Source: Ancylomarina sp. DW003 (GTDB lineage Bacteria; Bacteroidota; Bacteroidia; Bacteroidales; Marinifilaceae). From it: a stretch of DNA of 59,000 nucleotides. Of this stretch, positions 27,946 to 37,398 are shown one piece after another. The stretch is from assembly GCF_029029505.1 (NCBI RefSeq), contig NZ_JAKJSD010000024.1:1-59000 (forward strand), read 5' to 3'. The translations under genes were made by a program, and so were the position numbers. The notes beneath the pieces were generated by a model. It had not been told where the DNA came from, did no database searches, and was given only the letters and a program-made list of their open reading frames with translations. The stretch's first letter is position 1. Every line of letters starts with the position of its first letter.

Positions 27946-29166
27946 TTGAACTTACCTTTTTATATCGCAAAGCGCTACCTGGTTTCCAAAAAGAAACAGA
28001 ATATAATCAATATCATTTCAATGATATCGGTAATAGGTGTGAGTTTGGGTACTATGGCTTTAATCATTGTTCTTTCAGCTTTTAATGGTCTTAATGTTTT
28101 AGTCACAAGTTTGTTTGGTAGTTTCGATCCCGATCTTAAAATTCTACCTGTTGCTGGAAAAACCTTTATACCTAATTCTCCTGAATTTGCTGAAATAAAA
28201 AAACTGGACAAAGTTCTGTTTTATGCGGAAGCTTTGGAGGATAATGCCTTGCTGAAATATGCCAATCGACAACGGCCTGCTATTGTAAAAGGTGTAAGTG
28301 AAGAGTTTGCCTTGATGACTGGTATTGATACCATGATAATTGATGGCAAATTTATTTTGGAAGAGGGAAAGCAAGATTATGCTGTTTTGGGTTTTGGTGT
28401 TGCAGGAAGTTTAGGAATAGGCTTAAATTTTATTGATCCAATTAAATTCTATGTGCCAAAGCGAAATGCAAAAGTGGGGCATAATCCTATAGATGCTTTT
28501 AGAATGGAGTATCTTTTTCCTAAAGGAGTCTTTACAATTCAAGAGGAGTTTGATTCGCAATATGTATTAGTGCCAATGGATTTTGCCCGTAGCTTATTTG
28601 GACGGAAAGAAGCTGTTAGCGCTATTGAAATTAAGCTTAAGGATATTGATGAATCTGACGAAGTTCAAAAGTATATACAGAATTTATTAGGAGATGACTT
28701 TGTTGTAAAGAACCGTTTTCAGCAGCATGATGTTCTTTTCAAGATGATGAAATCAGAGAAAATGGCTATCTTTTTTATATTGGCATTTATTCTGATTATT
28801 GCTTCGTTTAATATTATAGGCTCGCTAAGTATGCTTATTATCGATAAGCAAAATGATATTGAAACACTTAGAAGTATTGGAGCCAATAAGACATTGATTC
28901 AACGGATTTTCTTGATTGAGGGCTGGTTAATTTCCTTATCCGGAGCTTTGATTGGCACTGTTTTAGGAATTGCAATATGTTTATTGCAATTGAAATATGG
29001 CTTTGTAAAATTAGGTGGAGCAGATAGTTTTATTTTTTCTGAATATCCTGTAAAGCTCGTATTTGTTGACGTGTTGATTGTTTTTGTAACTGTCGTCATT
29101 ATCGGTTATTTGGCTTCACGATTACCAGTTCGATACCTGACTAAGAAATTTTTGAATGTTGGATAA
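27946..29166 (+). CDS. LolC/LolE/FtsX-type ABC transporter permease
   Basis: A 406-residue inner-membrane permease. There is one N-terminal helix (about 25-48), a large periplasmic domain, and three C-terminal helices (about 268-290, 320-345, 370-395), the MacB/FtsX pattern. The opening MNLPFYIAKRYLVSKKKQNIINIIS is typical of Bacteroidota LolE-like proteins. It begins at a TTG at 27946, and the next in-frame methionine lies in the first helix. No cognate ATPase (LolD) is adjacent. A role in lipoprotein release is the family expectation. Confidence 0.87.
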   Translation: MNLPFYIAKRYLVSKKKQNIINIISMISVIGVSLGTMALIIVLSAFNGLNVLVTSLFGSFDPDLKILPVAGKTFIPNSPEFAEIKKLDKVLFYAEALEDNALLKYANRQRPAIVKGVSEEFALMTGIDTMIIDGKFILEEGKQDYAVLGFGVAGSLGIGLNFIDPIKFYVPKRNAKVGHNPIDAFRMEYLFPKGVFTIQEEFDSQYVLVPMDFARSLFGRKEAVSAIEIKLKDIDESDEVQKYIQNLLGDDFVVKNRFQQHDVLFKMMKSEKMAIFFILAFILIIASFNIIGSLSMLIIDKQNDIETLRSIGANKTLIQRIFLIEGWLISLSGALIGTVLGIAICLLQLKYGFVKLGGADSFIFSEYPVKLVFVDVLIVFVTVVIIGYLASRLPVRYLTKKFLNVG

Positions 29167-29281
29167 TTTGATCGCAATATTAATCTTCTTCTTAAAATAA
29201 GATTCACCCCGATAATTTGTAAATTAGCATGGATTAAAATGACTGTGATTTATATTCATAGTAAAACTAAAAATATGCAGT

Positions 29282-29941
29282 ATGTCTAGAATTTTTCTTT
29301 TTATTTTATTTTTTGTTGGAGTAGGGATGACCATACAAGCTCAACAAATTGCAAAAACAAACTCAGGAAGAGTTGTTGTATTATTCGATAATGGAACCTG
29401 GAAATATGTAGATGAAAAACCGAATGTGAAAACTGAAGTTGCCCCACAGGTTGTTTCTGAAAAGGTACATGTGATAAATTCTAAAATAGAACTAAAAGAT
29501 GCAGAAACCGAGAAGAAGAATTTCTTAAATGGCCCCAGTGCTAAGCTTAAGAAATACTTTAAGCACAAAAATATAGTGAATGCTGACCTACAGCTTGTTT
29601 CAAAGGCAGGAGTCGTAAGCCTAATGATTGACTGGAAGGTAATGACTGGTGAAGCTTATTCTTATTTTGGCTATATTAAAGAAGGCGGGAAGTTGAGTCT
29701 TGAATTGATGGGAGGAGAAGTTATTGACTTGGTTTATACTGAGGAATGTGAGCCCAAAGAATATGAGAAATATGGTTTCTCGACTTATAAGTCTCACTTG
29801 AATTTGAGCCTTGAGCAAATAGCAGCTCTACAGTCTAATATTATTACAAAAGCAAGTATGACTTGGAGTAAGCGTACTGAGGAATATAAGATTTCAAATC
29901 CGGCCTACTTTGTAACCGAATTACCAAAATTATTAAAGTAG
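29282..29941 (+). CDS. Secreted hypothetical protein (DUF3157-like N-terminus)
   Basis: A 219-residue protein with a clear signal peptide (MSRIFLFILFFVGVGMTIQAQ). The mature N-terminus has the phrase SGRVVVLFDNGTWKYVDE, seen in DUF3157-type proteins and several Bacteroidota envelope proteins. The rest (about 80-219) is an unrecognised alpha/beta domain with the phrase MIDWKVMTGEAYSYFGYIKEGG. It is monocistronic, with a terminator just downstream. Function is unknown. Confidence 0.75.
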   Translation: MSRIFLFILFFVGVGMTIQAQQIAKTNSGRVVVLFDNGTWKYVDEKPNVKTEVAPQVVSEKVHVINSKIELKDAETEKKNFLNGPSAKLKKYFKHKNIVNADLQLVSKAGVVSLMIDWKVMTGEAYSYFGYIKEGGKLSLELMGGEVIDLVYTEECEPKEYEKYGFSTYKSHLNLSLEQIAALQSNIITKASMTWSKRTEEYKISNPAYFVTELPKLLK

Positions 29942-29961
29942 AGTTTGATAGAACAGAATAA

Positions 29962-29996
29962 AAAAAGCTGATTAGTTTTAACTGATCAGCTTTTTC
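29962..29996. terminator. Bidirectional terminator
   Basis: A 14-bp stem (29962-29975 with 29982-29995, one wobble) has an A-run before and a T-run after it. It can serve both convergent genes. Confidence 0.85.
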
Positions 29997-30016
29997 GTTT
30001 AGAATATTTTAATGAC

Positions 30017-31009
30017 TTAATCCTCAGAAATATTTTCTCCCCATTGATCTGAAATACTATTGAGAATCAACATCAGTTCATCGTAATTCCCTGAACGAAG
30101 CATCTGTATTCGGGTTTGCTTAAAGTTATAAAGGCCTTTAAACATACCAGCCATATGTCTTCTCATATGCAGAATACCACGTTTTTCATCTATCCAGTCA
30201 ATAGCAGCATCTATTTGTTGTTTTAACATTTCAACTTGTTGAGCAACGGTTGCAGGAGGTAAAATTTCACCTGTTTCAAGGTAGTGTTTTACATCACGGA
30301 AAATCCATGGTTTCCCAACTGCCGCACGCCCAATCATAATGGCATCAACACCATATTTATCGAAAGCTTCTTTGGCTACTATAGGGTTTGTAATATCACC
30401 ATTCCCAATAATAGGAATATGCATACGTGGGTTGTTTTTCACTTTTCCAATTAAATCCCAATCAGCTTGACCTGTATACATTTGACAACGAGTTCGTCCA
30501 TGTACAGTTAGAGCTTTAATTCCTGTGTCCTGAAGTTCTTCAGCCAGGTCAACAATGATTTTTGAATCCTCGTCCCACCCCAGTCTGGTTTTAACTGTAA
30601 CAGGTATGTTGACTGCTTTCACAACTTCTTCAGTTATTTTCAGCATTAAGGGAATATTCCGAAGCATACCGGCACCCGCGCCTTTTGTAGCAACTTTTCG
30701 AACAGGACAACCGAAGTTAATATCGATAAACTCGGGATTGGCTTGTTCCACAATTTTAGCTGCCTCAACCATGGCCTCAACCTCTTTTCCATAAATTTGA
30801 ATTGCAACAGGGCGTTCATCCTCAAGGATTGTAAGTTTTTTCATGGTACGGTTTACCGAACGAATTAGTGCATCAGATGATACAAATTCGGTATACATTA
30901 AATCTGCACCATATTGCTTACACAACAAACGAAATGGGGGATTGGTCACATCTTCCATGGGAGCCAAAAGGACTGGCTGATTCCCTAAATCTAAATTTCC
31001 TATCTTCAC
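30017..31009 (-). CDS. dusB: tRNA-dihydrouridine synthase
   Basis: A 330-residue FMN enzyme that reduces uridines in the D-loop of tRNA with NADPH. It shows the APMEDVTNPPFRLLC opening, the catalytic Cys101 in NFGCPVRKV, VKTRLGWDED, VHGRTRCQMYTG, and the FMN-phosphate motif IGNGDI. The features fit the DusB branch, which is the usual single Dus in Bacteroidota. It is a single gene convergent with 29282, sharing a terminator. Confidence 0.94.
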   Translation of the reverse strand: MKIGNLDLGNQPVLLAPMEDVTNPPFRLLCKQYGADLMYTEFVSSDALIRSVNRTMKKLTILEDERPVAIQIYGKEVEAMVEAAKIVEQANPEFIDINFGCPVRKVATKGAGAGMLRNIPLMLKITEEVVKAVNIPVTVKTRLGWDEDSKIIVDLAEELQDTGIKALTVHGRTRCQMYTGQADWDLIGKVKNNPRMHIPIIGNGDITNPIVAKEAFDKYGVDAIMIGRAAVGKPWIFRDVKHYLETGEILPPATVAQQVEMLKQQIDAAIDWIDEKRGILHMRRHMAGMFKGLYNFKQTRIQMLRSGNYDELMLILNSISDQWGENISED

Positions 31010-31236
31010 TTTATAACCTAATTAAGAACACTCACAATTAATGAAAAAACTTAATCCAAAATGGATTTTGAAGCTTTTTGTTTGACTGCAAAGATATAAC
31101 AGATCCTCGAATTAAAAATAGGCTTGCTGAAACATCTATCTTTTAACTAAAAGCAGGTGAAAAGCTTGGATGTAATTTAGTATAATTTGTTAATTTTGTT
31201 TTTAATGTTTCAAATCTGCTGTGAAAACCGATCTGT

Positions 31237-34002
31237 ATGTTAAAAAAAAGTTTGATTCCCTTATTGGCCATATTCTTTATAGGAATACTTGCAGTGGCCT
31301 ATTTCTATATGCAAAAACAGAAAGAGTATAAAACCAGCGACCATTTCCTGGCTATTCCTGCTTCGTCTGAAATTATGATTCATTTTGATAATATTGAGGA
31401 TTTAGTTTCCAAACTCGGGGAAAATAAAGGTGTATGGGAGGAACTTTGTCAGTTTAATACGTTTAGTGGAATAAATAAGAACCTAAAAAGCTTATCTGGC
31501 TTAATTAATGAACCGTCAGCAGATTCAGAATTGGATTTAGATCGTTCATTGACTATTGCCAGTCAGGTTATGGGTAAAAATCAGGTTGAATACCTTTATG
31601 TACTTCCAGTTCGAAGTTATCTTGAGGAGAAAAGAATTCAGGCATTTATTCAAGATAAAATTAACTCTAAGAAAGAACCAATTAGTCGAAAATATAATGG
31701 TGTAAGTTTGTATACCCTACCTAAATTAAAGTCGGATAAGAAGCTGCTCCATTTTTGTTTTTCAAAGGGATTGATGTTGGTGAGCTCATCGATGATTTAT
31801 CTTGAGAACTCGGTTAGGCAATTGGAAGAATCCGGATCGATTAGTGAATCAAAAGGTTTCGATCAGGTTTTTAAAACAAAGGGAGAGAATGTGGATGCCA
31901 ATATTTATCTGAATCTCAAAAGATGTCAGAAACAGTTTGCTTCCCTTTTTGAAAATACGATTAAATCTCATATCAGAAATTATTCTCATTTGGGCAATTG
32001 GGTTGAGCTGGATTTAAGTTTTCGTGATCATTTGATCTTACTGAATGGGTTTACCTATTCAGACCAGCAAGAAAATAATTATTTGAATGTATTTATGAAG
32101 CAGGATGCTGTTAAGATGGAAATGGAATCTGTTTTGCCGGGGAATTCAGGTTTGGTAGCTATTTTGGCCTTAAATAATCCTGATCAGCATAAAGAAGCTT
32201 ACCGTAAATATTTACAAGGGAATGATGGCTTGAAGGACTACTTGGCCGGACTCAAAGTATTGAAGGATAAAACCGGAGTTAATTTTGAATCATTGTTTTA
32301 TTCAATGATTCATAAAGAAATTGCAATGGTTTATCTGGATAATCAGATAGATGAGCAATTCTCAATTATTCGTACAAAATCGGCAAGTGCAGCAAAGGAA
32401 AAGCTCGTAAAGATGCTTTCGTCTTATGCAGAAAAAAACAAACGTAGTTTGTCATACTATTCCACTTATATAAAACTCGATGGCGCAACTAGGTTTGATG
32501 TTTACAGAATGCCTGATGATTTTATTTTTGAGAAAATATTTGGGCGAATGTTTAAAGGAGCAGCTTCAAACTATGTTGTTATTTTCGAAAACTACTTGAT
32601 TTTTGGAAAAACAAAAGCTCAATTGTCCGAATTTGTTCATGCTTCCTTTTTGAGAAAAACACTAGATAAAGATCCTATTTACGATGAAAGTCAGGAGTAT
32701 TTGTCATCCAAAGCTAATTTCTTTTTGTATGGCACTATGCCTCGTGCGAATAAGGTTCTTTCAAATTTCCTTAATGAGGGGATCAAAACGGATATTCAGG
32801 AACAAATGGAAGGTGTGAATAAGTTTCAAGCTTTTGGTTTACAGATGAGTGCCAACGAAGATTTAATCTACAACAATGCATTTGTGAAACACAATCCTGT
32901 TTTGGAATTACCTCCTCAGACTGTTTGGGAGTCTCGATTAGATACAGCCTTTGTACATAAGCCTTTCTTAGTGAAAAACCATTACACTAAGGAAAAAGAA
33001 ATTCTGATACAGGATTTAAACAATCAGTTGTACTTGATTAATCCGGCATCGGGACGAATTCTTTGGAAACGACCTTTGTCGTCGCCCATTGTTGGAGAAG
33101 TACATCAAGTGGATTTGTATAGAAACAATAAACTTCAATATGTATTTGTTTCCGAGGATAAGTTGTATATGATTGACCGAAATGGCCATGATGTTGGTAA
33201 TTATCCTATTCTCTTAAGATCAAAGGCAGTTAGGTCTCTTTCCGTATTTGACTATAGCAACAATCGAAATTATCGTTTTTTTGTACCTGGTCAGGATCAA
33301 AAAGTTTATGCATATTCCAAGGATGGTAAATTGCTTAATGGGTGGAAATTTAAGAAAGCTGAGAACCCCATAACAAGTCCGGTTCAACATTTTAGAATTA
33401 AGGGTAAAGATTATATTGTTTTTGCTGATGAATTCCGGGTTTATATTCTTAACAGAAAAGGACAGGTTCGAATAAAACCGAAAAAACAGATTTCTAAATC
33501 AAAAAATAATGTGTTCTATCTTGAGAATGCAAATTCGAAACATGCCGATAGATTAGTTACAACTGACAAAGAAGGTAGTATTCAATATTTCTACCTGAAC
33601 GGAAAAGTTGAAACCCAAAGCTTGCTTGGTTTAGGTGAGAATCACCATTTTGTGGCTCGTGATATTGATGCAGATGGAGGTGTAGAATACATTATTAGCA
33701 ATACGAATAAACTATATGTATACGAAAGTGATGGAAGTGAAATTCTAAATAAAGAATTTTCTTCATCTATTACAGCGCCTCCTGCCGTTTACCAGTTTTC
33801 GAAACGTAAGTTTGAGATTGGAATATGCTTGAAAGAAGATGACCAAATTCATCTAATCAACATGGCTGGTGATAATCACAAAGGTTTTCCATTAAAAGGA
33901 AATACAGCTTTTTCAATTGCATTTTCAAAAGGTTTACAAAAAGGCTTCTATCTGTTTACTTGTGATAATCGTAACTTTTTACTAAATTATTCCGTGAAAT
34001 AA
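31237..34002 (+). CDS. Large membrane-anchored protein with C-terminal beta-propeller
   Basis: A 921-residue protein that I do not recognise as a characterised family. A single N-terminal helix (about 5-25) anchors it, with the rest most likely periplasmic. Residues about 35-560 form an alpha/beta region that resembles DUF3352-type proteins (for example SEIMIHFDNIEDLVSKLGENKG). Residues about 590-921 carry repeated strand units (NNQLYLINPASGRILWKRPL, DKLYMIDRNGHDVGNYPI, VYAYSKDGKLLNGWKFK) of a PQQ-like or WD-like propeller. A TAATTTTG -7 box may lie near 31190. The next two genes on this strand are envelope proteins. Protein assembly or surface maintenance is only a guess. Confidence 0.72.
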   Translation: MLKKSLIPLLAIFFIGILAVAYFYMQKQKEYKTSDHFLAIPASSEIMIHFDNIEDLVSKLGENKGVWEELCQFNTFSGINKNLKSLSGLINEPSADSELDLDRSLTIASQVMGKNQVEYLYVLPVRSYLEEKRIQAFIQDKINSKKEPISRKYNGVSLYTLPKLKSDKKLLHFCFSKGLMLVSSSMIYLENSVRQLEESGSISESKGFDQVFKTKGENVDANIYLNLKRCQKQFASLFENTIKSHIRNYSHLGNWVELDLSFRDHLILLNGFTYSDQQENNYLNVFMKQDAVKMEMESVLPGNSGLVAILALNNPDQHKEAYRKYLQGNDGLKDYLAGLKVLKDKTGVNFESLFYSMIHKEIAMVYLDNQIDEQFSIIRTKSASAAKEKLVKMLSSYAEKNKRSLSYYSTYIKLDGATRFDVYRMPDDFIFEKIFGRMFKGAASNYVVIFENYLIFGKTKAQLSEFVHASFLRKTLDKDPIYDESQEYLSSKANFFLYGTMPRANKVLSNFLNEGIKTDIQEQMEGVNKFQAFGLQMSANEDLIYNNAFVKHNPVLELPPQTVWESRLDTAFVHKPFLVKNHYTKEKEILIQDLNNQLYLINPASGRILWKRPLSSPIVGEVHQVDLYRNNKLQYVFVSEDKLYMIDRNGHDVGNYPILLRSKAVRSLSVFDYSNNRNYRFFVPGQDQKVYAYSKDGKLLNGWKFKKAENPITSPVQHFRIKGKDYIVFADEFRVYILNRKGQVRIKPKKQISKSKNNVFYLENANSKHADRLVTTDKEGSIQYFYLNGKVETQSLLGLGENHHFVARDIDADGGVEYIISNTNKLYVYESDGSEILNKEFSSSITAPPAVYQFSKRKFEIGICLKEDDQIHLINMAGDNHKGFPLKGNTAFSIAFSKGLQKGFYLFTCDNRNFLLNYSVK

Positions 34003-34135
34003 CGTTTTTTTATGACAAAAAGGCGAATTTAAGATGTGAGTAAAGTTTGCGATGTCTTGCTTTTTTAGGAAAAGGATGTGTAAATTTGTTCACTATTTTT
34101 TAAGCTGTAATCACCATAATCTAAACCATTCTATA

Positions 34136-35806
34136 ATGAAAAGAAGAGTTAGAATCCCTATCCTGTTGGTCTTGTTTTGTTTTTTGACCATACCATTTAA
34201 ATCATGCGTTGATTCTGACGACTATGATTTTGATAAATTATCTGAAAAAGTAGACTGGCAACCGAACTTTGTTGCTCCAGTTGGTTTCGGAGAATATTCT
34301 CTTTGGTACCTTCTAAATCAGCATGAAGAAGAGTTAAAAGATCAAACAATTGTTTTGGGGTCTGATGGATTAATTCATATAAAATATACAGAAGAGGGAA
34401 TTTTTGAATACGAAGCTAGTGAAGTTTTGGATTTCCCTACTCAAACTAATAATATATTAAATCTTGATTTGGGGGTACCGGTTATTGGTATTCCATCAAT
34501 AAATTTACCTCAAACTGTTGGTCCTATTTTACAACCATTTAGTATTAGTACTGATGATGCAAATATTATTCTGAAAGAAGCAACGGTTAATTCTGTTTTG
34601 AATTTCCGTTTAAATAATCCATTGAATACAACGGTTGATTTAGAAGTTAGTTTACTTTCGGGAACACAAGCTGGAGCTCCTGTTGTGAAAACTTACACCG
34701 TTGCAGCCAATGCTTTAGATCAGAGAGAAACTCTGGATTTAACAAACTTATTGCTCGCATTTAAAGAGCCCTTGACTGTTGCAAATACTGTAGAATTACA
34801 ATTTAATGCGACAATTAATAAAGAAATTGGTGGAGCTACTGTTGTAGGAACAGGAGATCTAAATATTCAGTATCAGGTTGGGAACATTGATTTAATCTTA
34901 GCTAAAGGTGATTTTGGTAATCAAACTATTGATATAGGTTCTGGTGATATTGATATGGATGTGGACTTTTGGGATGATGTAGATGGTGAATTTACTTTTG
35001 CTGATCCTAGAATCAATATTAATTTTAATAATACGGTTGGTGTACCATTTAAGATACTAGCTAACATGACAGGGGCTAATTCTGACGGCGTAAGCTTAAG
35101 TCTTGACCCTGATCCTCAACTGCCGTTATATCCTACCTCAGAGGCTGAGGTTCTGGCGGGAATAGATGCATCAATTGTTTATAATAAAGATAATTCGCAG
35201 ATTGTTCCGTTTATGGCTTTACCTCCATCGGGAAATATTACTTATTCAGGATCGGTTAGAATCAATGAAAATTTGGATGGTAGTAGATATGATCCTCTTG
35301 CTTCTGGTAACAATATCAATATTGTTTCCGGAACATCATCTATTTCGGCTGATTTAGATATGGATATACCATTGAATTTTATGGCAGATAACTTGAGTAT
35401 TTCTGATACCATTGATGAGGTTGATATTGATGATGCTGAAAAAATGATAAAGGCTGCAGTTATTATTACATCGGAAAATGGTTTACCATTGGATGTGAAG
35501 ATTGAGAGTGTGCTTTTTACTGATGCTAGCTTTACTGTGCTTTCAACAATATCAGATGAAAGTATTATAAAAGCCGCAGGCGTAACTGCTTCAGGAGAGG
35601 TAGATCCTTCAACTATCGAGAAAGTTATTAATACAATTGAGTTGACAGCAGATCAGATTAAGAGTTTAAACGATACCGAAAACATTATTATTAAGGCTGC
35701 GGTAAGCACAACTAATGACGGAACAAATCCATCGGTTAAACTCAAAGGAACTGATAAGTTGAAGTTCTCAATTTCAGTAAATGCACAACTAGATCTATCT
35801 AAATAA
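34136..35806 (+). CDS. Large hypothetical lipoprotein, DUF5723 partner
   Basis: A 556-residue protein from the ATG at 34136; 28 upstream codons carry no signal and are rejected. The signal sequence (MKRRVRIPILLVLFCFLTIP) ends in a lipobox-like FKSC, so a lipid anchor is likely although the -3 residue is not ideal. The mature part is rich in beta-strand and Asp/Asn (for example QTIDIGSGDIDMDVDF), with no known domain. It ends 18 bp before the DUF5723 gene, so the two are probably co-transcribed and act together at the outer membrane. Confidence 0.72.
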   Translation: MKRRVRIPILLVLFCFLTIPFKSCVDSDDYDFDKLSEKVDWQPNFVAPVGFGEYSLWYLLNQHEEELKDQTIVLGSDGLIHIKYTEEGIFEYEASEVLDFPTQTNNILNLDLGVPVIGIPSINLPQTVGPILQPFSISTDDANIILKEATVNSVLNFRLNNPLNTTVDLEVSLLSGTQAGAPVVKTYTVAANALDQRETLDLTNLLLAFKEPLTVANTVELQFNATINKEIGGATVVGTGDLNIQYQVGNIDLILAKGDFGNQTIDIGSGDIDMDVDFWDDVDGEFTFADPRININFNNTVGVPFKILANMTGANSDGVSLSLDPDPQLPLYPTSEAEVLAGIDASIVYNKDNSQIVPFMALPPSGNITYSGSVRINENLDGSRYDPLASGNNINIVSGTSSISADLDMDIPLNFMADNLSISDTIDEVDIDDAEKMIKAAVIITSENGLPLDVKIESVLFTDASFTVLSTISDESIIKAAGVTASGEVDPSTIEKVINTIELTADQIKSLNDTENIIIKAAVSTTNDGTNPSVKLKGTDKLKFSISVNAQLDLSK

Positions 35807-35824
35807 CCCCAAGCTTTTATACAA

Positions 35825-37327
35825 ATGCATAAAACAATATTAAAATATAGCCTGCTGTTGGTAACCGGATTATTTATGAGCCAGTTGGTTTCAGCACAAA
35901 AAATGAATAACACACTGTATTTGATGCAGAATGTGCCACAAAGCAATCAACTAAATCCGGCAATTCAACCAGAATGTAAAGTTTTTCTTGGTTTTCCAGG
36001 TTTGAGTTCAATCTATTTCAATTATGCTAATAATGGATTCACTTATGATGATATTATTAAAGATGGAACAGGTTTGCAGAAGGATTCATTAGTTGTTGAT
36101 ATCAATAGTTTTCATGATGCTTTAAAATCGACAAATAGAATTACAAATCAATTGGATTATACGTTTTTCTCTTTGGGAATTCGTGCAAAGAAAATGTTTT
36201 TCACTTTAGATGTGAGTTCTAAGGTTGATACCCGACTGGGCTTTGATAAAGGATTGGTTTCCTTTTTTAAAGATGGTAATGCTGCTTATATGGGACGAAC
36301 AGCAAATCTTGGAGCAATTGGTTTAGAAGGAACAGCTTACAATGAAGTTGCCCTTGGTGCTTCGAAACAAGTGACGGAGAAATTGACTGTAGGTATTAAA
36401 GCAAAAGCACTGTTTGGTGTTGCTAATATGCATATGGATGATTCAGATCTGTCTGTTTATACTTCAGAGTCAGGAGATTTAGTACAGCTGCGTTCAAAAC
36501 AGTTGATGAAAGTATCAATGCCATTGGATATAACTGAAAAGGCTGATCCGGATGGAACAAATTATATTGATGATATCGACATTAATGATGACGACATGGA
36601 CGCGAAATTCTTCTCAGGTACAAATAATAAAGGTTTTGCCTTTGACTTGGGAGCGACTTATAAATTTGATGAGAAAACGACCTTCTACGCAAGTATTCTT
36701 GATATTGGAGGTATCAAATGGAACGATACGTATGAATTGTATCAAGATGCGACTTTCAACTGGAAAGGTGGCGATTGGTCACAATCAGGAAACTCAAATG
36801 ATCCGAACTACAGAGAGATTGAAGATGTGATGGAAGATTTAACAGATTCAATTTCTGATGCATTTCGATTTAGAGATAAAACGGGCTCTTATTCAAGAGC
36901 TTTACCAACTAAAATCTATTTGGGTGGTAGCTATGAATTGAATAAGCGTATTAATGTGGGGGCGGTGAGTCGTACTGAGATTTATGATGGTAAACTTCGT
37001 CCGTCATTAACTTTATCAGCGAATACACGTGTTATTCGTAATTTTTCAGCTTCGCTAAGTTACTCTATGGTGAATAGTTCTTACAATAATATAGGTGTTG
37101 GGGTAGCTGCTAAGCTAGGTCCTTTTCAGCTATATGCTGTAAGTGATAATGTATTAGCTATGAATCCTAATACAGCTAAAACCGCAAATATTCGTTTTGG
37201 TATGAATATGATGTTTGGTTGTCGTAAGAAAAGCAAGAAAAAAGATGTTTGTAAAATTCAGGAAGATTTAATTCTTGAACACATGGAAAAAGTTAAAAAA
37301 GAAACGGAGAAGGAAATTAAAGAATAG
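35825..37327 (+). CDS. DUF5723 family outer-membrane barrel protein
   Basis: A 500-residue protein with a signal peptide (cleavage after LVSAQ) and alternating strand/turn sequence typical of an outer-membrane beta-barrel. The phrase SNQLNPAIQPECKVFLGFPGLSS marks DUF5723, related in style to PorP/SprF barrels. A periodic Asp-rich segment (IDDIDINDDDMD, about 245-258) may be an external calcium-binding loop. A Lys/Glu-rich C-terminal tail (about 463-500) is unusual for a barrel and may be periplasmic. Function is unknown. Confidence 0.82.
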   Translation: MHKTILKYSLLLVTGLFMSQLVSAQKMNNTLYLMQNVPQSNQLNPAIQPECKVFLGFPGLSSIYFNYANNGFTYDDIIKDGTGLQKDSLVVDINSFHDALKSTNRITNQLDYTFFSLGIRAKKMFFTLDVSSKVDTRLGFDKGLVSFFKDGNAAYMGRTANLGAIGLEGTAYNEVALGASKQVTEKLTVGIKAKALFGVANMHMDDSDLSVYTSESGDLVQLRSKQLMKVSMPLDITEKADPDGTNYIDDIDINDDDMDAKFFSGTNNKGFAFDLGATYKFDEKTTFYASILDIGGIKWNDTYELYQDATFNWKGGDWSQSGNSNDPNYREIEDVMEDLTDSISDAFRFRDKTGSYSRALPTKIYLGGSYELNKRINVGAVSRTEIYDGKLRPSLTLSANTRVIRNFSASLSYSMVNSSYNNIGVGVAAKLGPFQLYAVSDNVLAMNPNTAKTANIRFGMNMMFGCRKKSKKKDVCKIQEDLILEHMEKVKKETEKEIKE

Positions 37328-37345
37328 TTCTAATTAAGCATAAAG

Positions 37346-37380
37346 AAAGAGCTTGTCATTAAATGATAAGCTCTTTTTTT
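37346..37380. terminator. Terminator after DUF5723 gene
   Basis: A near-perfect stem of about 14 bp (37346-37360 with 37363-37376) is followed by T's on the plus strand. It lies between convergent genes and may act on both. Confidence 0.85.
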
Positions 37381-37398
37381 TATCTGCAATTTTCTCAA

